A stretch of 64,000 bases of DNA from Nocardioides aurantiacus (GCF_003752505.1 NZ_RKHO01000001.1:3534001-3598000); one strand, 5' to 3'. Counted from the first letter of the stretch, positions 52,426-61,168 are shown. Notes: generated from the letters alone by a model not told the origin. Numbers and translations are program-made.

Positions 52426-53765
52426 CACGACTGGTCCGAGGCCACCGGCCGCTTCGCAGCGGCGGAGGAGCTGAGCTGCGGGCCGGGTGCGAAGAGGTCC
52501 ATCCACGCTGCCGGGACGGGTCGAGGGGTGTAGTCGGAGTAGCCGAGCGACGCCAGGCCGGCGCCGTCGGAGTTCTGGCCGACGACGTAGCTGGTGCCGG
52601 TGCCGTCGACCAGGTAGACCGGGCCGGCGTCGAGCACGTTGGCCGAGACACCTCGCACCACCGCTCCTGACCGCAGCGAGACGTTGCGCTCGAGCTCGGA
52701 CGTGGTCGCCAGGGCGTCGTCGCTGCGCGGCGCGGCCAGCTGCACGACCGGCGCCTCGTCCTCCGAGGCGTCCATGCGCACGCACGGCGTACCGGGCAGG
52801 TCGTACGGCGTGACCGCGTCCTCGGGCCAGTCGCTCGCGACGGCGTCGTTGCCGGGACGGGTGTCGAGGTCCTGGATGTCGGAGAAGTCCAGCTCGACGG
52901 GCTGACGTCGGGCGCTGTAGACGAGGTGAGCGAACTCCGTGGTCTGCAGCAGCGCCCCGTCGGCTCCGAGCACGAAGGTGCGACCGTCGACCTCGACGGG
53001 GGTGCCCACCTCGCTCAGGCCGGGCACGCCGGTGTCCACCCGGCGCCCCTCCCCTGCCAGCTGGGGCCCGGGCAGGGGGGTGCCCTCGGGCACCAGGTCG
53101 AGCCACAGTCCGGAGACGTCGACGGGCTCGACCCCGTCCAGCCCCAGGGACCGCAGCACGAGCTGGCCCTGGCTGTCGCCGGCGACCGGCAGGCGCCGCT
53201 CGCCCGCGACGAGGAACTGCTTGCCCTCGCTCTGCACCAGCAGGGCGGCGTCCGTCGCGGGCTGGGAGACCGGGTCGGTCGTCAGGCTCACCTTGATGCC
53301 GCCGCCGGTGTTGGTGCACGCGGTCCATCCCTGGTCCGACAGTGCGTCCGGGCTCGGCAGGACCTCGGGAGCCCCGTTGATACCGATGGTGGGCCCCGGC
53401 CTCTTGCCGGCGATCACGTCGTCGCCGATGGTGACGGGCTCCTTGCCCTCCTCGAGGAGGAGCCGGGCCGAGGTGATGTTGATGATCGGGTAGAGCGTGC
53501 CCTCGTAGGCGTAGAAGCGCGACCCGCTCTCCTTGCCGATGACCAGGCCGGCCTGGTCCCAGTTCTTCGGCGGCGGCTTCTGCAGGAAGCCGCTCACCGC
53601 GGCGCCGGCCACCACCATCACGGCCAGGACGATGCCGCCGATGATGGTCCGGCCGTAGCGCACCGGCTCGACCTCGCGGCCGCCGGGAGCCCCGCTCACG
53701 AAGGCGGTGACGAGACGACGGCGGTTGTAGCCGTGGGCCTCCACCAGGTCACGCTTGCTCGACAT
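52425..53765 (-). CDS. eccB: Type VII secretion protein EccB
   Basis: A core membrane component of the ESX channel. The 446 residues show a short cytosolic N-terminus with the family motif MSSKRDLVEAHGYNRRRLVTAFVSG, one membrane helix (about 42-60) and a large extracytoplasmic repeat domain with two Cys (WTACTNT and TPCVRMD) likely forming a disulfide. The stop overlaps the mycosin start. It follows the LPXTG protein gene, with a hairpin in the gap. Confidence 0.92.
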   Translation of the reverse strand: MSSKRDLVEAHGYNRRRLVTAFVSGAPGGREVEPVRYGRTIIGGIVLAVMVVAGAAVSGFLQKPPPKNWDQAGLVIGKESGSRFYAYEGTLYPIINITSARLLLEEGKEPVTIGDDVIAGKRPGPTIGINGAPEVLPSPDALSDQGWTACTNTGGGIKVSLTTDPVSQPATDAALLVQSEGKQFLVAGERRLPVAGDSQGQLVLRSLGLDGVEPVDVSGLWLDLVPEGTPLPGPQLAGEGRRVDTGVPGLSEVGTPVEVDGRTFVLGADGALLQTTEFAHLVYSARRQPVELDFSDIQDLDTRPGNDAVASDWPEDAVTPYDLPGTPCVRMDASEDEAPVVQLAAPRSDDALATTSELERNVSLRSGAVVRGVSANVLDAGPVYLVDGTGTSYVVGQNSDGAGLASLGYSDYTPRPVPAAWMDLFAPGPQLSSSAAAKRPVASDQS

Positions 53766-53817
53766 GGCGTCCCCGCCCTCCCCTCGGTCCGTTCGTCGCT
53801 GCAGGTGGTGCGCCGCG

Positions 53818-53851
53818 CGTGATGCCGGAGCCTCGCGGCTCCGGCATCACG
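53818..53851. terminator. Hairpin between LPXTG gene and eccB
   Basis: A perfect 15-bp stem (53818-53832 with 53837-53851) with loop TCGC. It may partly terminate transcription from the upstream genes or separate eccB-mycP from them. Confidence 0.65.
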
Positions 53852-53879
53852 ACGCGGTTGGTGCAGGTGGTGCGGGTCC

Positions 53880-54812
53880 TCAGGCGCCGACGAGGCGGTG
53901 ACGTCCGCGACGACCGGGCTTGACCAGCAGGCCGCCGGCGAGCAGCAGACCGACACCCACGAACAACAGCTGGCGGCTGTTCTCCGCCGCGCCGGTGGCC
54001 GGCAGGCCCTCGGTCGCGGACCCGGTCGAGGACCCGGTCGAGGTCGCCGCCGGCGCGGACTGGCAGATCACCGAGTCGCTGCAGGAGGTCACGGCCGCGG
54101 CCGCCTCGGACCCGGGGACGCTGCCCTCGGGCTGGGCCGAGACCGTTCCCAGCCCGGAGTTGTTGCCCCCGACAGATCCCGACACGGGACCGGTGCCGGG
54201 GCTCGTGCCGGGGCCCGTGCCGGGGCCCGTGCCGGGGCCCGTGCCGGGGCCGGGGTCCGTGCCCGGGTCGGTGCCGGGGTCCGTGCCCGGGTCGGTGCCG
54301 GGGTCCGTGCCCGGGTCCGTGCCCGGGTCCGTGCCGGGGTCGGTGCCCGGCTCGCCACAACCGGGAGCGTCGTCGTTGTAGTCGACGCCGTCACAGTCGT
54401 CGACCGGCGGGCACCCGTCCTGGTCGGGGAACAGCTCGCACGGCCCCAGGTCCTGGCAGCCCACGGCGGTGTCGAGGTCGATGCCGATACCCGGGCAGTC
54501 GTCGTCGGGCAGCTCGCCGCCCGGGGTCCCGCCGCCTCCACCGGGAGTGCCCTCACCGGGCGTGTCGATCGGCGGTCCGCTGCCCTCGTCCTGACCGGGG
54601 GGCAGGTCGAGGCCCTCGGCCACGGGGACGATGTCCTGGACGTTCGAGGCCTGCGTCTCCGGGGCCGTGTCCTCGGCCATGGAGGGCGCCGCGAAGGCGC
54701 CGGCGACGAGCCCGACGACCATCATGGTCACGGCCAGGGACTGACGGGCACGACGGGTGCGCCGCGGCCGCCGGGCGGGTGCCTGGACCCGCGTGGTGGA
54801 TCGATCGGTCAT
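53880..54812 (-). CDS. LPXTG-anchored surface protein with acidic repeats
   Basis: 310 residues with a signal peptide (after ASQSLAVTMMVVGLVAGAF-like hydrophobic core; cleavage near SMAED) and a C-terminal sorting signal: LPATG, a hydrophobic stretch (LLFVGVGLLLAGGLLV) and a KPGRRGRHR tail. The middle has Asp/Cys-rich segments (DDDCPGIGIDLD, DQDGCPPVDDCDGVDYNDD) that could bind calcium, then GTDP and GTGP tetrapeptide repeats forming a stalk. A sortase should attach it to peptidoglycan. Its place inside the ESX operon suggests a cell-wall role in secretion. RBS GGGGGAG. Confidence 0.82.
   Translation of the reverse strand: MTDRSTTRVQAPARRPRRTRRARQSLAVTMMVVGLVAGAFAAPSMAEDTAPETQASNVQDIVPVAEGLDLPPGQDEGSGPPIDTPGEGTPGGGGGTPGGELPDDDCPGIGIDLDTAVGCQDLGPCELFPDQDGCPPVDDCDGVDYNDDAPGCGEPGTDPGTDPGTDPGTDPGTDPGTDPGTDPGTDPGPGTGPGTGPGTGPGTSPGTGPVSGSVGGNNSGLGTVSAQPEGSVPGSEAAAAVTSCSDSVICQSAPAATSTGSSTGSATEGLPATGAAENSRQLLFVGVGLLLAGGLLVKPGRRGRHRLVGA
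54188..54351 (-). repeat. 12-bp tandem repeats coding GTDP/GTGP stalk
   Basis: An array of about twelve 12-base units (coding PGTD then PGTG/PGTS) within the LPXTG gene. Such arrays vary in copy number by slippage. Confidence 0.8.
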
Positions 54813-54919
54813 GTGTGGTTCTCCCCCGATGTGTGGTGCGAACAGAAGCAAAACGTGACGAACAGTAGGCGTGGGCCGCGGCTACGTCGACCCGGACGAC
54901 CCGGGTCTGGGACGGGCGC

Positions 54920-56287
54920 TCACGAGGTCACCGCCGCGACGACGCCGACCGCGATCACGACGAGCGGGATCATCGCGACCAGCGCGGTGAGCTCGGCGAC
55001 GTCACCCAGGCGTCCCCACCGCACCGAGGGCGGACGGGGCACCAGGGTGGTGACGAGCAGGACCACCGCGGTGACGGCGAGCACGACGGCCAGGACCGGG
55101 AGCCAGGAGCGCTGGAAGAGCACGATGCCGACGCACAGCGAGGCGAAGCCGGCGACGGCGCAGCCGAGGCCGGTGACGACCTCGGGCCCGACGCGGTACT
55201 GGCGGGTGCGCAGCAGCAGCACGACGCAGGCGCAGACCGCGACGAACGTGCCGGTGACGCCGAGGGAGACGGCCATCGGGGCGGTCAGCACCAGCAGCAG
55301 ACCGACGGTGGCGGTCACCGCCAGCAGCACCTCGTGGCCGATCCTGGCGTCGCGGCGCACGGCGCCGGCGTCGACGGGGAACGCCTCCGCGGTGAGCTGG
55401 GCGTGGTCCTGGGCCTGCGGGACGCGGGTGCTGGTCGAGGAGAGCGCGACCCACGGGACGGCGCTGCCGGCGAGCACCACCACGACGAGCAGGACGGTGT
55501 GCACCGCCTGGGCGTCCAGGGTGGTCGCGGCGACGATGCCGTTGGCCACACCGAGACCGGCGCTCACGGCCGCGGCGGGCACGAGGGCGGCACGGCGCTC
55601 GGTGAGGCCGAAGACGGCGACCAGGCTCACGGCCAGGGCAGCGCCGGCACCGACGGCGGCGGGGAGACCCAGCACCGGGCCGGCCGGGGCAGCGGTGACG
55701 CCGCCGACGGCGGCGAAGACGACGCCGGCCCAGGCGAGCATCACGGCCGTCTCGTGCTCGGCCCGCACGCGGGCCAGCACCACGGCGGCGACGACGAGCA
55801 CCAGGCCCGAGACCCCTGCGGCGGCACCGGCGACCACGTCGGGGCGCTGCAGTCCCAGGGCCAGGGCCCCGAGGCCGAGGACGAGGGCCGCCGCGCCCAG
55901 AGCCGTACGCCGCCCGGTGGCGGGGTCCCAGGGGCGCATGTCGGCCTCGACGGCGTCGGCCATCGCCTCGACCACGTCGTCGTAGACGCGGGGGGCGGGC
56001 TGGTCGACCCCGGCGGTCAGGGTCAGCACGCTGCCCGGGTCGACCCCCTGGGCGAACAGCCCGAGGTCGCCGTCGAGACGACGACCGTCGGCGGCGACGA
56101 GGTCGTAGCCGGCGTACACGGTCTCCGCGTCGAGCAGGTTGAGGGTCCGCGCGAGCTCGGGCACGAGCTCGGCGACCGGGAGCTGGCCCGGGAGCGCGAG
56201 GTCGTGGCGGCGCTCACCGACGACGACCGTCAGGCGCAGCAGCCCGCCACCCGCGACACCGCCCTCAGGCACGGCGACCTGCGTCAT
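54920..56287 (-). CDS. eccD: Type VII secretion membrane protein EccD
   Basis: The ESX channel-forming subunit. The 455 residues have an N-terminal ubiquitin-like domain (RLTVVVGERRHDLALPGQLPVAELVPELA to LTLTAGVDQ), a linker and about eleven hydrophobic helices from residue 125 on, the EccD architecture. Start ATG 56287. It lies downstream of the Gly-rich gene after a 203-base gap containing a CGGACATCCG element, so it may have its own promoter. Confidence 0.9.
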   Translation of the reverse strand: MTQVAVPEGGVAGGGLLRLTVVVGERRHDLALPGQLPVAELVPELARTLNLLDAETVYAGYDLVAADGRRLDGDLGLFAQGVDPGSVLTLTAGVDQPAPRVYDDVVEAMADAVEADMRPWDPATGRRTALGAAALVLGLGALALGLQRPDVVAGAAAGVSGLVLVVAAVVLARVRAEHETAVMLAWAGVVFAAVGGVTAAPAGPVLGLPAAVGAGAALAVSLVAVFGLTERRAALVPAAAVSAGLGVANGIVAATTLDAQAVHTVLLVVVVLAGSAVPWVALSSTSTRVPQAQDHAQLTAEAFPVDAGAVRRDARIGHEVLLAVTATVGLLLVLTAPMAVSLGVTGTFVAVCACVVLLLRTRQYRVGPEVVTGLGCAVAGFASLCVGIVLFQRSWLPVLAVVLAVTAVVLLVTTLVPRPPSVRWGRLGDVAELTALVAMIPLVVIAVGVVAAVTS

Positions 56288-56427
56288 GGAGCACCCCCGG
56301 GTCGATCTGGACTGGACGTCCCGCGCCAGGTGCGACGGACAGGTCGGACGAGGCGGCCGGGACGTGCTGACGATATCGGCACAAAGGGCCCCGGCTCACC
56401 GGAAGGCCCAAAGTCGGACGCCCCTGA

Positions 56428-56437
56428 CGGACATCCG
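56428..56437. promoter_or_regulatory. CGGACATCCG element (2 of 3)
   Basis: A CGGA-N2-TCCG inverted repeat in the gap upstream of eccD, identical to elements upstream of bldC (36098) and esxB-like (61115). Confidence 0.35.
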
Positions 56438-56490
56438 CCGCGACAGGACCGACCAGCGGTCCCGTCGCGGCGTACGACGCCTCGCAGCGC

Positions 56491-58071
56491 CTACTGGATC
56501 ACGTCGGGAGCGACGTCGTCGTCGTCGAGCCAGTCCTCGGCCATCACCATGGCCGTGCGCTTGTCCGCCTTCTCGTCCGCACCACGCTGGGTGCCGCGAC
56601 CGCCCTGCGCCGTGGAGCCCGGACCGGTGCCACCGGGACCGCTGCGCGCACCCGGACCGCCGTTGCGGCCTCCGGTCGCGCTGCTCCCGGGTGCCGCCTT
56701 GGCCCCCGCGGCTCCACCCGACCTGCCGGCCCCGCTGCCGCCCGCCGCCTTGGCGTTGCTGCCCGCGGCGGTGCTGCGACCACCGGCCTGCATGCCACCG
56801 CCCGCCGGTCGGCCCGCGGCTCCCGCGGACCGTCCAGCCGCGCTGCCGGCGCGAGCCCCGGCGCCACCACCGCGACCGCCCGCGGCACCGCCGCGCGCAC
56901 CCGCCTGCTGGCCGCCGGCCATGCCACCGCGACCGCCCGCGGCACCGCCGCGCGCACCCGCCTGCTGGCCGCCGGCCGTGCCACCGCGACCGCCGCCCGT
57001 CTGGCCGGCCCCGCCGGTGGTCCCTGCGCTGCGGCCGCCGAGGACGCCCTTGGACGCACCGGCGGACTTGCCGCCGATGGCGCCGCCCTTGGCCGAGGCA
57101 CCCGAGGTCCCGGCGCGTGCGGAGGCACCCGCCGCGCCCGCGGCACGACCTGCTCCGGCGCCGGCACCGCCCACCTTGCCGAGCAGCCCCTTGCCGCCAC
57201 CGAGCAGCGCGGCCGCGCCCCCCGCACCCATCGCACCGCCCGTGCCGCCACCGAGACCGGCACTGCCGCCGACGACCGAGCCGCCGCCAGCACCGCCACC
57301 GCCGGCGCCGCCCTCCGCGCCCGGGACGGTGCCACCGACGACGCCGTCGGCCGTGGCGCCGTCGTTGCCGACGCCCTGGACGTTGCCAGGCCTGATGGTG
57401 CCGCCGAGGACCGGGCGGCCGCCGAGCATGGCGGTGCCCACCGCGGTGCCGGCGAAGGTGCCGTTGGTGCTGGTCGAGTAGGGCCCGGTGCCACCGGAGC
57501 CCGGGGCGGAGTAGGAGCTGCCTCCACCGCCGGTGTAGGTGTCGTCGTGCGTCTCCTCGGGCACGTCGACGACCTTCTGGTCGAACGGCGCTGCGGTCCT
57601 CATCTCGCGGGTCGCCTCGGTGAAGCCGGCGTTCATCACCCGGAGGTACTCGCCCGCCTTGCGCTCACGCTCGGCCTTGCCTGCGGCACTGGCCTCGTCG
57701 GCAGCCTCGACCTGGCGGGGGGTCGCGCCGTCGCCCAGCGCGGAGCTCCCGGCCGGCGGCGTCGGCAGCGCCTGGTAGTTGGAGCGCGCCTCGGTCACGG
57801 TGCGCGCGGCGGTGCGGTAGGAGTCCGCCGCCAGGGCCATGCGGTCCGCCTGCACCTCGACGTTCTCGGCGAGCGTGCCGAAGGCAGTCGTCGCCGCCGC
57901 ACCGTCGTCCCCCGACGGCCACGCGGCCTGCAGCTGGGTCTGCTTGGTCCGGAGGCGCTCTGCGACCAGCCGCAGGTCCTCGGCCCCCTTGTCCCAGGCA
58001 CGGGCCTGTCGGCGCATCGCGCCCGGCTCGGCCTCCAGCGCCTTCATCAGCGCGGCTTCGTTGGGTCCCAT
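56491..58071 (-). CDS. Large WXG/PPE-like Gly-Ala-rich type VII substrate
   Basis: 526 residues. The N-terminal 175 residues are a WXG100/PPE-like helical domain: MRRQARAWDKGAEDLRLVAERL, Trp51 in AWPSGDDGA, and a second long helix pair. A long low-complexity Gly/Ala/Arg/Ser region follows (residues 200-490), including 19-residue repeats, then a conserved tail KRTAMVMAEDWLDDDDVAPDVIQ. It probably is exported or associates with the ESX system. It starts one base after the mycosin 2 stop. Confidence 0.8.
   Translation of the reverse strand: MGPNEAALMKALEAEPGAMRRQARAWDKGAEDLRLVAERLRTKQTQLQAAWPSGDDGAAATTAFGTLAENVEVQADRMALAADSYRTAARTVTEARSNYQALPTPPAGSSALGDGATPRQVEAADEASAAGKAERERKAGEYLRVMNAGFTEATREMRTAAPFDQKVVDVPEETHDDTYTGGGGSSYSAPGSGGTGPYSTSTNGTFAGTAVGTAMLGGRPVLGGTIRPGNVQGVGNDGATADGVVGGTVPGAEGGAGGGGAGGGSVVGGSAGLGGGTGGAMGAGGAAALLGGGKGLLGKVGGAGAGAGRAAGAAGASARAGTSGASAKGGAIGGKSAGASKGVLGGRSAGTTGGAGQTGGGRGGTAGGQQAGARGGAAGGRGGMAGGQQAGARGGAAGGRGGGAGARAGSAAGRSAGAAGRPAGGGMQAGGRSTAAGSNAKAAGGSGAGRSGGAAGAKAAPGSSATGGRNGGPGARSGPGGTGPGSTAQGGRGTQRGADEKADKRTAMVMAEDWLDDDDVAPDVIQ
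56867..56994 (-). repeat. 57-bp tandem repeats in Gly-rich gene
   Basis: Two 57-base units (56867-56923 and 56924-56980) differ at one position and are followed by 14 bases of a third. They encode AGGQQAGARGGAAGGRGG. Near-identity points to recent duplication. Confidence 0.85.
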
Positions 58072-58072
58072 C

Positions 58073-59512
58073 TCAGCTCCCCCTCGGTGCTGTGCGGTCG
58101 TCGGTCGGTTCGTGGTCTGCGTGGACGGCTGTGCCCGGCTCGGGGCGCGGGGGCGCCGTGGTGGGCCGGCGTCTGCGGGCCAGCACTGCCCCGGCGCCGA
58201 CGGCGGCGAGGAGCACGGCCCCGAGGGCCACGGCCCACCACGGGACCGCTCCCCCCTGGCCGGCCTGGTCGGTCTCGTCGGCGCCGCCGGCCTGCTGCGC
58301 GCTGTCCGAGGTGGCGCCGCTGTCCTCCGGACCGGCCGCCGCGTCGGCGGTGGCGTCCTCGCCCGAGGTGTCCTGGTCGTAGCTGCTGGCGGGGAACGCC
58401 TCGATGGCCTCGGCCGGTTTCATGAGCAGGGGGTTCTCGTCGGGGTAGCCGGCCGGGTCCACCTCGAGCGCGCGACGCAGGCTGAGGGTGCCGTAGCCCT
58501 GCACCTTGTCGTAGGCGAGGCCACCGTCGGCGCCCTTGCGGCCGGTGTGGTGCAGGACGCTCTGGATCAGCTGGTTGTTGGTGGCCTCGGGCCAGCGTTC
58601 CTTCAGCACGGCGAACGCGCCGGCCGTGATCGCCGAGGCGCCGGAGGTACCGGTGCGCGGCTCGGCGAGGACCCACGTCGAGTCCTGCCTGAAGGCACCC
58701 AGCGGGGTGTCGACCCCGGGGGCGGTCACGGTGAGCCAGTCGTTCTCGGGAAGTCCGTCGCCGTAGGGGTTCTTGGACCACACCGTGCCCTTGCTGGTCC
58801 CGGCCGCCACGGCGACGACCCCGGGGATCCCGGCCGGGAGCTCGAGGAGCTGCTCGTCGCGGGGAGTGCCGTCGGGGACCTCACCGCTGGAGGCCACGAC
58901 GACGGCTCCCGCGTCCAGGGCCCGGGCGACCGGCTCCTCGAGACCGCTGCCCACCCCGAGAGACATGTTGATGACGTCGGCACCCCACGCGATCGCCTTG
59001 TCCACCTGGCGGCCGATGAGGAGGCCGTCGCACTCGTAGCCGCCGTTCTGGGGGTTCTGGTCGTAGGAGTAGAAGCGCACCTCGGCGTCCGGCGCGACCC
59101 CGACGATGCCCTTGCCGCCCGCCCCCTGGCCCACGATGGCCGTGGTCATCGCGGTGCCGTGGCTGGCGAGCGGTCCCCGCCAGTACTTGATGGGCTTGTT
59201 GTCGAGGCAGTCGGTGCCCGTGCTGAGCTCGGCGCCCCGCAGGTCGGGCACGTAGGGGTCGAGCTGGATGTCGATGACGGCGACCTTGACGCCCTTGCCG
59301 GTGGCCTTCTCGTGGACGTCGCCCAGCCGCATGGCGTCGTACCACCACACCCCGGGTCGGGACTTCCGCGCCGCGGCAGCGACCTCCGAGCCGGTGTCGG
59401 TCGAGGTGCTGTCCCCCGCGGGCGCGGTCGCGCCCGAGGCCGGGGCCACCCCGCCCGTCAGCAGCAGCCCGGCGCCGAGCAGGCCGAGGGCTCGCGCCCC
59501 AGCGACGACCAT
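58073..59512 (-). CDS. Second mycosin-like S8 protease
   Basis: 479 residues from ATG 59512, overlapping the previous stop (TGATG). Signal sequence, triad Asp81 (AVIDIQLD), His118 (SHGTAMTTA) and Ser290 (GTSGASAITAG), and a C-terminal helix (VPWWAVALGAVLLAAVGAG) after an acidic linker. Two cysteines (DCLDNK and YECDG) may pair. Where subtilases have the oxyanion Asn, it reads ASSGEVPDG. The paralogue at 51181 shares the locus; a single mycosin per ESX system is usual. Confidence 0.85.
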   Translation of the reverse strand: MVVAGARALGLLGAGLLLTGGVAPASGATAPAGDSTSTDTGSEVAAAARKSRPGVWWYDAMRLGDVHEKATGKGVKVAVIDIQLDPYVPDLRGAELSTGTDCLDNKPIKYWRGPLASHGTAMTTAIVGQGAGGKGIVGVAPDAEVRFYSYDQNPQNGGYECDGLLIGRQVDKAIAWGADVINMSLGVGSGLEEPVARALDAGAVVVASSGEVPDGTPRDEQLLELPAGIPGVVAVAAGTSKGTVWSKNPYGDGLPENDWLTVTAPGVDTPLGAFRQDSTWVLAEPRTGTSGASAITAGAFAVLKERWPEATNNQLIQSVLHHTGRKGADGGLAYDKVQGYGTLSLRRALEVDPAGYPDENPLLMKPAEAIEAFPASSYDQDTSGEDATADAAAGPEDSGATSDSAQQAGGADETDQAGQGGAVPWWAVALGAVLLAAVGAGAVLARRRRPTTAPPRPEPGTAVHADHEPTDDRTAPRGS

Positions 59513-60180
59513 CAGAAGGATCCGCCCTCGCCCGGGGGCGGGCCCTGCGGCGCGGAACCCGGGGACGTGGGACCCGTGGTCGCAGGGCCGGTGGTCGCAG
59601 GGCCGGTGGTCGCAGGGCCGGCGCCCGACGGATCGGCCGGGGCCGACGGATCGGCACCGCCGGCCGCCCCGCCGGGGGACGCCTCGACACCGTCGGCCAC
59701 CTCTCCGGGCGACCCCTCGACGCCGTTGTCCATGGTCTCGGCGGCCGGGTGGTCCTCGTCGAGGTTCTCTTCGTAGACCTCCTGGCTCTGCAGGCCGGTG
59801 TGGTCGTCGTACTGGTCGTTGACGTTGCTCATCGCGGCAGCCGCAGCCTGCTCGTCGGCGCGGCGGGCCTCCATCGAGGTCATCGTGTCGGCGTTCGACT
59901 CGTCGACGGCGCGGTGGTTGGCGGCGTTGGACGCGAGCGCGTCGGCGAACTCCTCGAGGTCGGTGACGACGCCCATGAGGATCTCGGTGAACACCTGGTG
60001 AGCGGTGGCCTGGTGCTCGTGGAAGGCCAGGCCCGGGGGGATCCCCGCGAACGCGCCGGCGTCGAGGGTGGCGTTGGCGAACTCGCCCGCACCCTCCTGG
60101 GCCGCGCTCGCGATCTGGCTGCGCGTCTGCTGCGCGATCGCCTCGATCTCCTCGATGAGGATGTTGACCTCGCCGCTCAT
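59512..60180 (-). CDS. Candidate type VII secretion substrate
   Basis: 222 residues: an N-terminal helical region (MSGEVNILIEEIEAIAQQTRSQIASAAQEG) with a second long helix (FTEILMGVVTDLEEFADALASNAANHRAVDESNADTM), resembling EspC/WXG-type helical hairpins, and an acidic, Pro/Gly-rich tail with three GPATT repeats. It has no signal peptide and sits between the esx pair and mycosin 2. Substrate or chaperone status is inferred from context. Confidence 0.65.
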   Translation of the reverse strand: MSGEVNILIEEIEAIAQQTRSQIASAAQEGAGEFANATLDAGAFAGIPPGLAFHEHQATAHQVFTEILMGVVTDLEEFADALASNAANHRAVDESNADTMTSMEARRADEQAAAAAMSNVNDQYDDHTGLQSQEVYEENLDEDHPAAETMDNGVEGSPGEVADGVEASPGGAAGGADPSAPADPSGAGPATTGPATTGPATTGPTSPGSAPQGPPPGEGGSF

Positions 60181-60256
60181 GGCCTCGCTCCTGCCCTGCC
60201 GTGCTCGCGCATCGCGCTACCCCCTGGTCGTGCCACTCCGTCGGTGAAAACCTGCC

Positions 60257-60289
60257 GGGTGGGTCGGGCGACGTCCGCCCGACCCACCC
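60257..60289. terminator. Terminator hairpin after esx pair
   Basis: A perfect 14-bp stem (60257-60270 with 60276-60289) with a 5-base loop lies downstream of the esxA-like gene. It may make a short abundant esx transcript. Confidence 0.7.
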
Positions 60290-60321
60290 AGGTGGTGCAA
60301 GTGCTGCTGTGCTGCTGCGGC

Positions 60322-60615
60322 TCAGCCCCAGCGAGAGGCGTTGGCGCTCTCGGTGGACTGGTAGTCGCTGTTGGACTGCGTCACCGCGTTGCCGATGTCG
60401 GCGAGCAGCTGCTTCATGTCGGCCATGCCGGCGTCCCACTTGGCCTTGGCGGCCTGGTAGGACTCCGACGCCGAACCGGTCCAGTCGGCGCGCAGCGGCG
60501 CCAGCTCGGACTCGAGGGTGTCGAGACGACCCTCGATCTGGTTGGCCGATCCCATGATGTCGGCGGCGGCCGTGTCGAGGCCGCCGAAGTTGACCTTGAG
60601 CTCTCCTGCGTTCAT
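60322..60615 (-). CDS. WXG100-family protein (ESAT-6-like)
   Basis: 97 residues, the standard length for an ESX substrate. Two helices are separated by the WxG turn at Trp45-Thr-Gly47 (ADWTGSASESYQAAKAKWD). It probably forms a heterodimer with the adjacent WXG100 protein and is exported through the EccC motor. Start ATG 60615, 27 bases after the previous gene. Which paralogue carries the export signal is not clear. Confidence 0.9.
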   Translation of the reverse strand: MNAGELKVNFGGLDTAAADIMGSANQIEGRLDTLESELAPLRADWTGSASESYQAAKAKWDAGMADMKQLLADIGNAVTQSNSDYQSTESANASRWG

Positions 60616-60642
60616 GTCTCTGCTCCTGTGATCTGGTCTGGG

Positions 60643-60954
60643 TCAGCCGAGACGGCCGGACAGCTTGCTGAAGGTGGAGGACTGCTGCTCGTCGCTGGCG
60701 TTGTAGGTCTGCTCCGACGACTTCAGGTTGGCCTCGAACTCGTCGAGCGCCGAGGTGATCTTGCGGGCGCTCTCGTCCCAGCGCTGCATCGTCTGCTGGA
60801 ACGCGGACGAGCCGGATCCACGCCACTGGGCGCCGATGCTGGACAGCTTGCCCCGGAGCCCGGTCAGCTGCTGGTCGAGGTCACCCTTGGCGGACGCCAC
60901 CATCTGGGCCCCACGGTTGAGTGACTGATCTTGCTTGGTTACCTCGCCGGCCAT
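60643..60954 (-). CDS. WXG100-family protein (CFP-10-like)
   Basis: 103 residues with the WxG turn at Trp44-Arg-Gly46 (AQWRGSGSSAFQQTMQRWD), preceded by a helix with Gln-rich face. A C-terminal tail (NASDEQQSSTFSKL) resembles YxxxD/E-type export signals around YNASDE. It likely pairs with the ESAT-6-like partner. Start ATG 60954. The 214 bases upstream hold a probable promoter and a CGGACATCCG element. Confidence 0.9.
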   Translation of the reverse strand: MAGEVTKQDQSLNRGAQMVASAKGDLDQQLTGLRGKLSSIGAQWRGSGSSAFQQTMQRWDESARKITSALDEFEANLKSSEQTYNASDEQQSSTFSKLSGRLG

Positions 60955-61114
60955 GTCAGCCAGCCCCCTTTCGTTCGTCCCTCCGGGTATCCGAGCCCTT
61001 CCCGGCCCCGAATGCTGCGCACCCCCCGATGGAGCACGGTGGAACGGATCACAGCGAAGATATCCCTGCCGGGCACCGGCCAAACCAGAATCCTGCAATC
61101 GGTCCCAGCAATGG

Positions 61115-61124
61115 CGGACATCCG
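61115..61124. promoter_or_regulatory. CGGACATCCG element (3 of 3)
   Basis: A CGGA-N2-TCCG inverted repeat upstream of the WXG100 pair; the flanking TTGTCCGGGTT resembles the TTACAAGTT flank at the bldC copy. Confidence 0.35.
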
Positions 61125-61168
61125 ACTTGTCCGGGTTGGTGGGGAGGTGACCCACCGGTGTCGCCGGG

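Noticed and set aside
54188-54351. CRISPR-like repeat array
   Set aside because: The 12-bp units are directly adjacent without spacers and keep the reading frame of a GTDP/GTGP protein repeat.
53898-55985. Plus-strand frame across the LPXTG and eccD genes
   Set aside because: It is the antisense of repeat-coding and membrane-protein sequence; the minus strand has signal peptide, LPXTG and EccD features.
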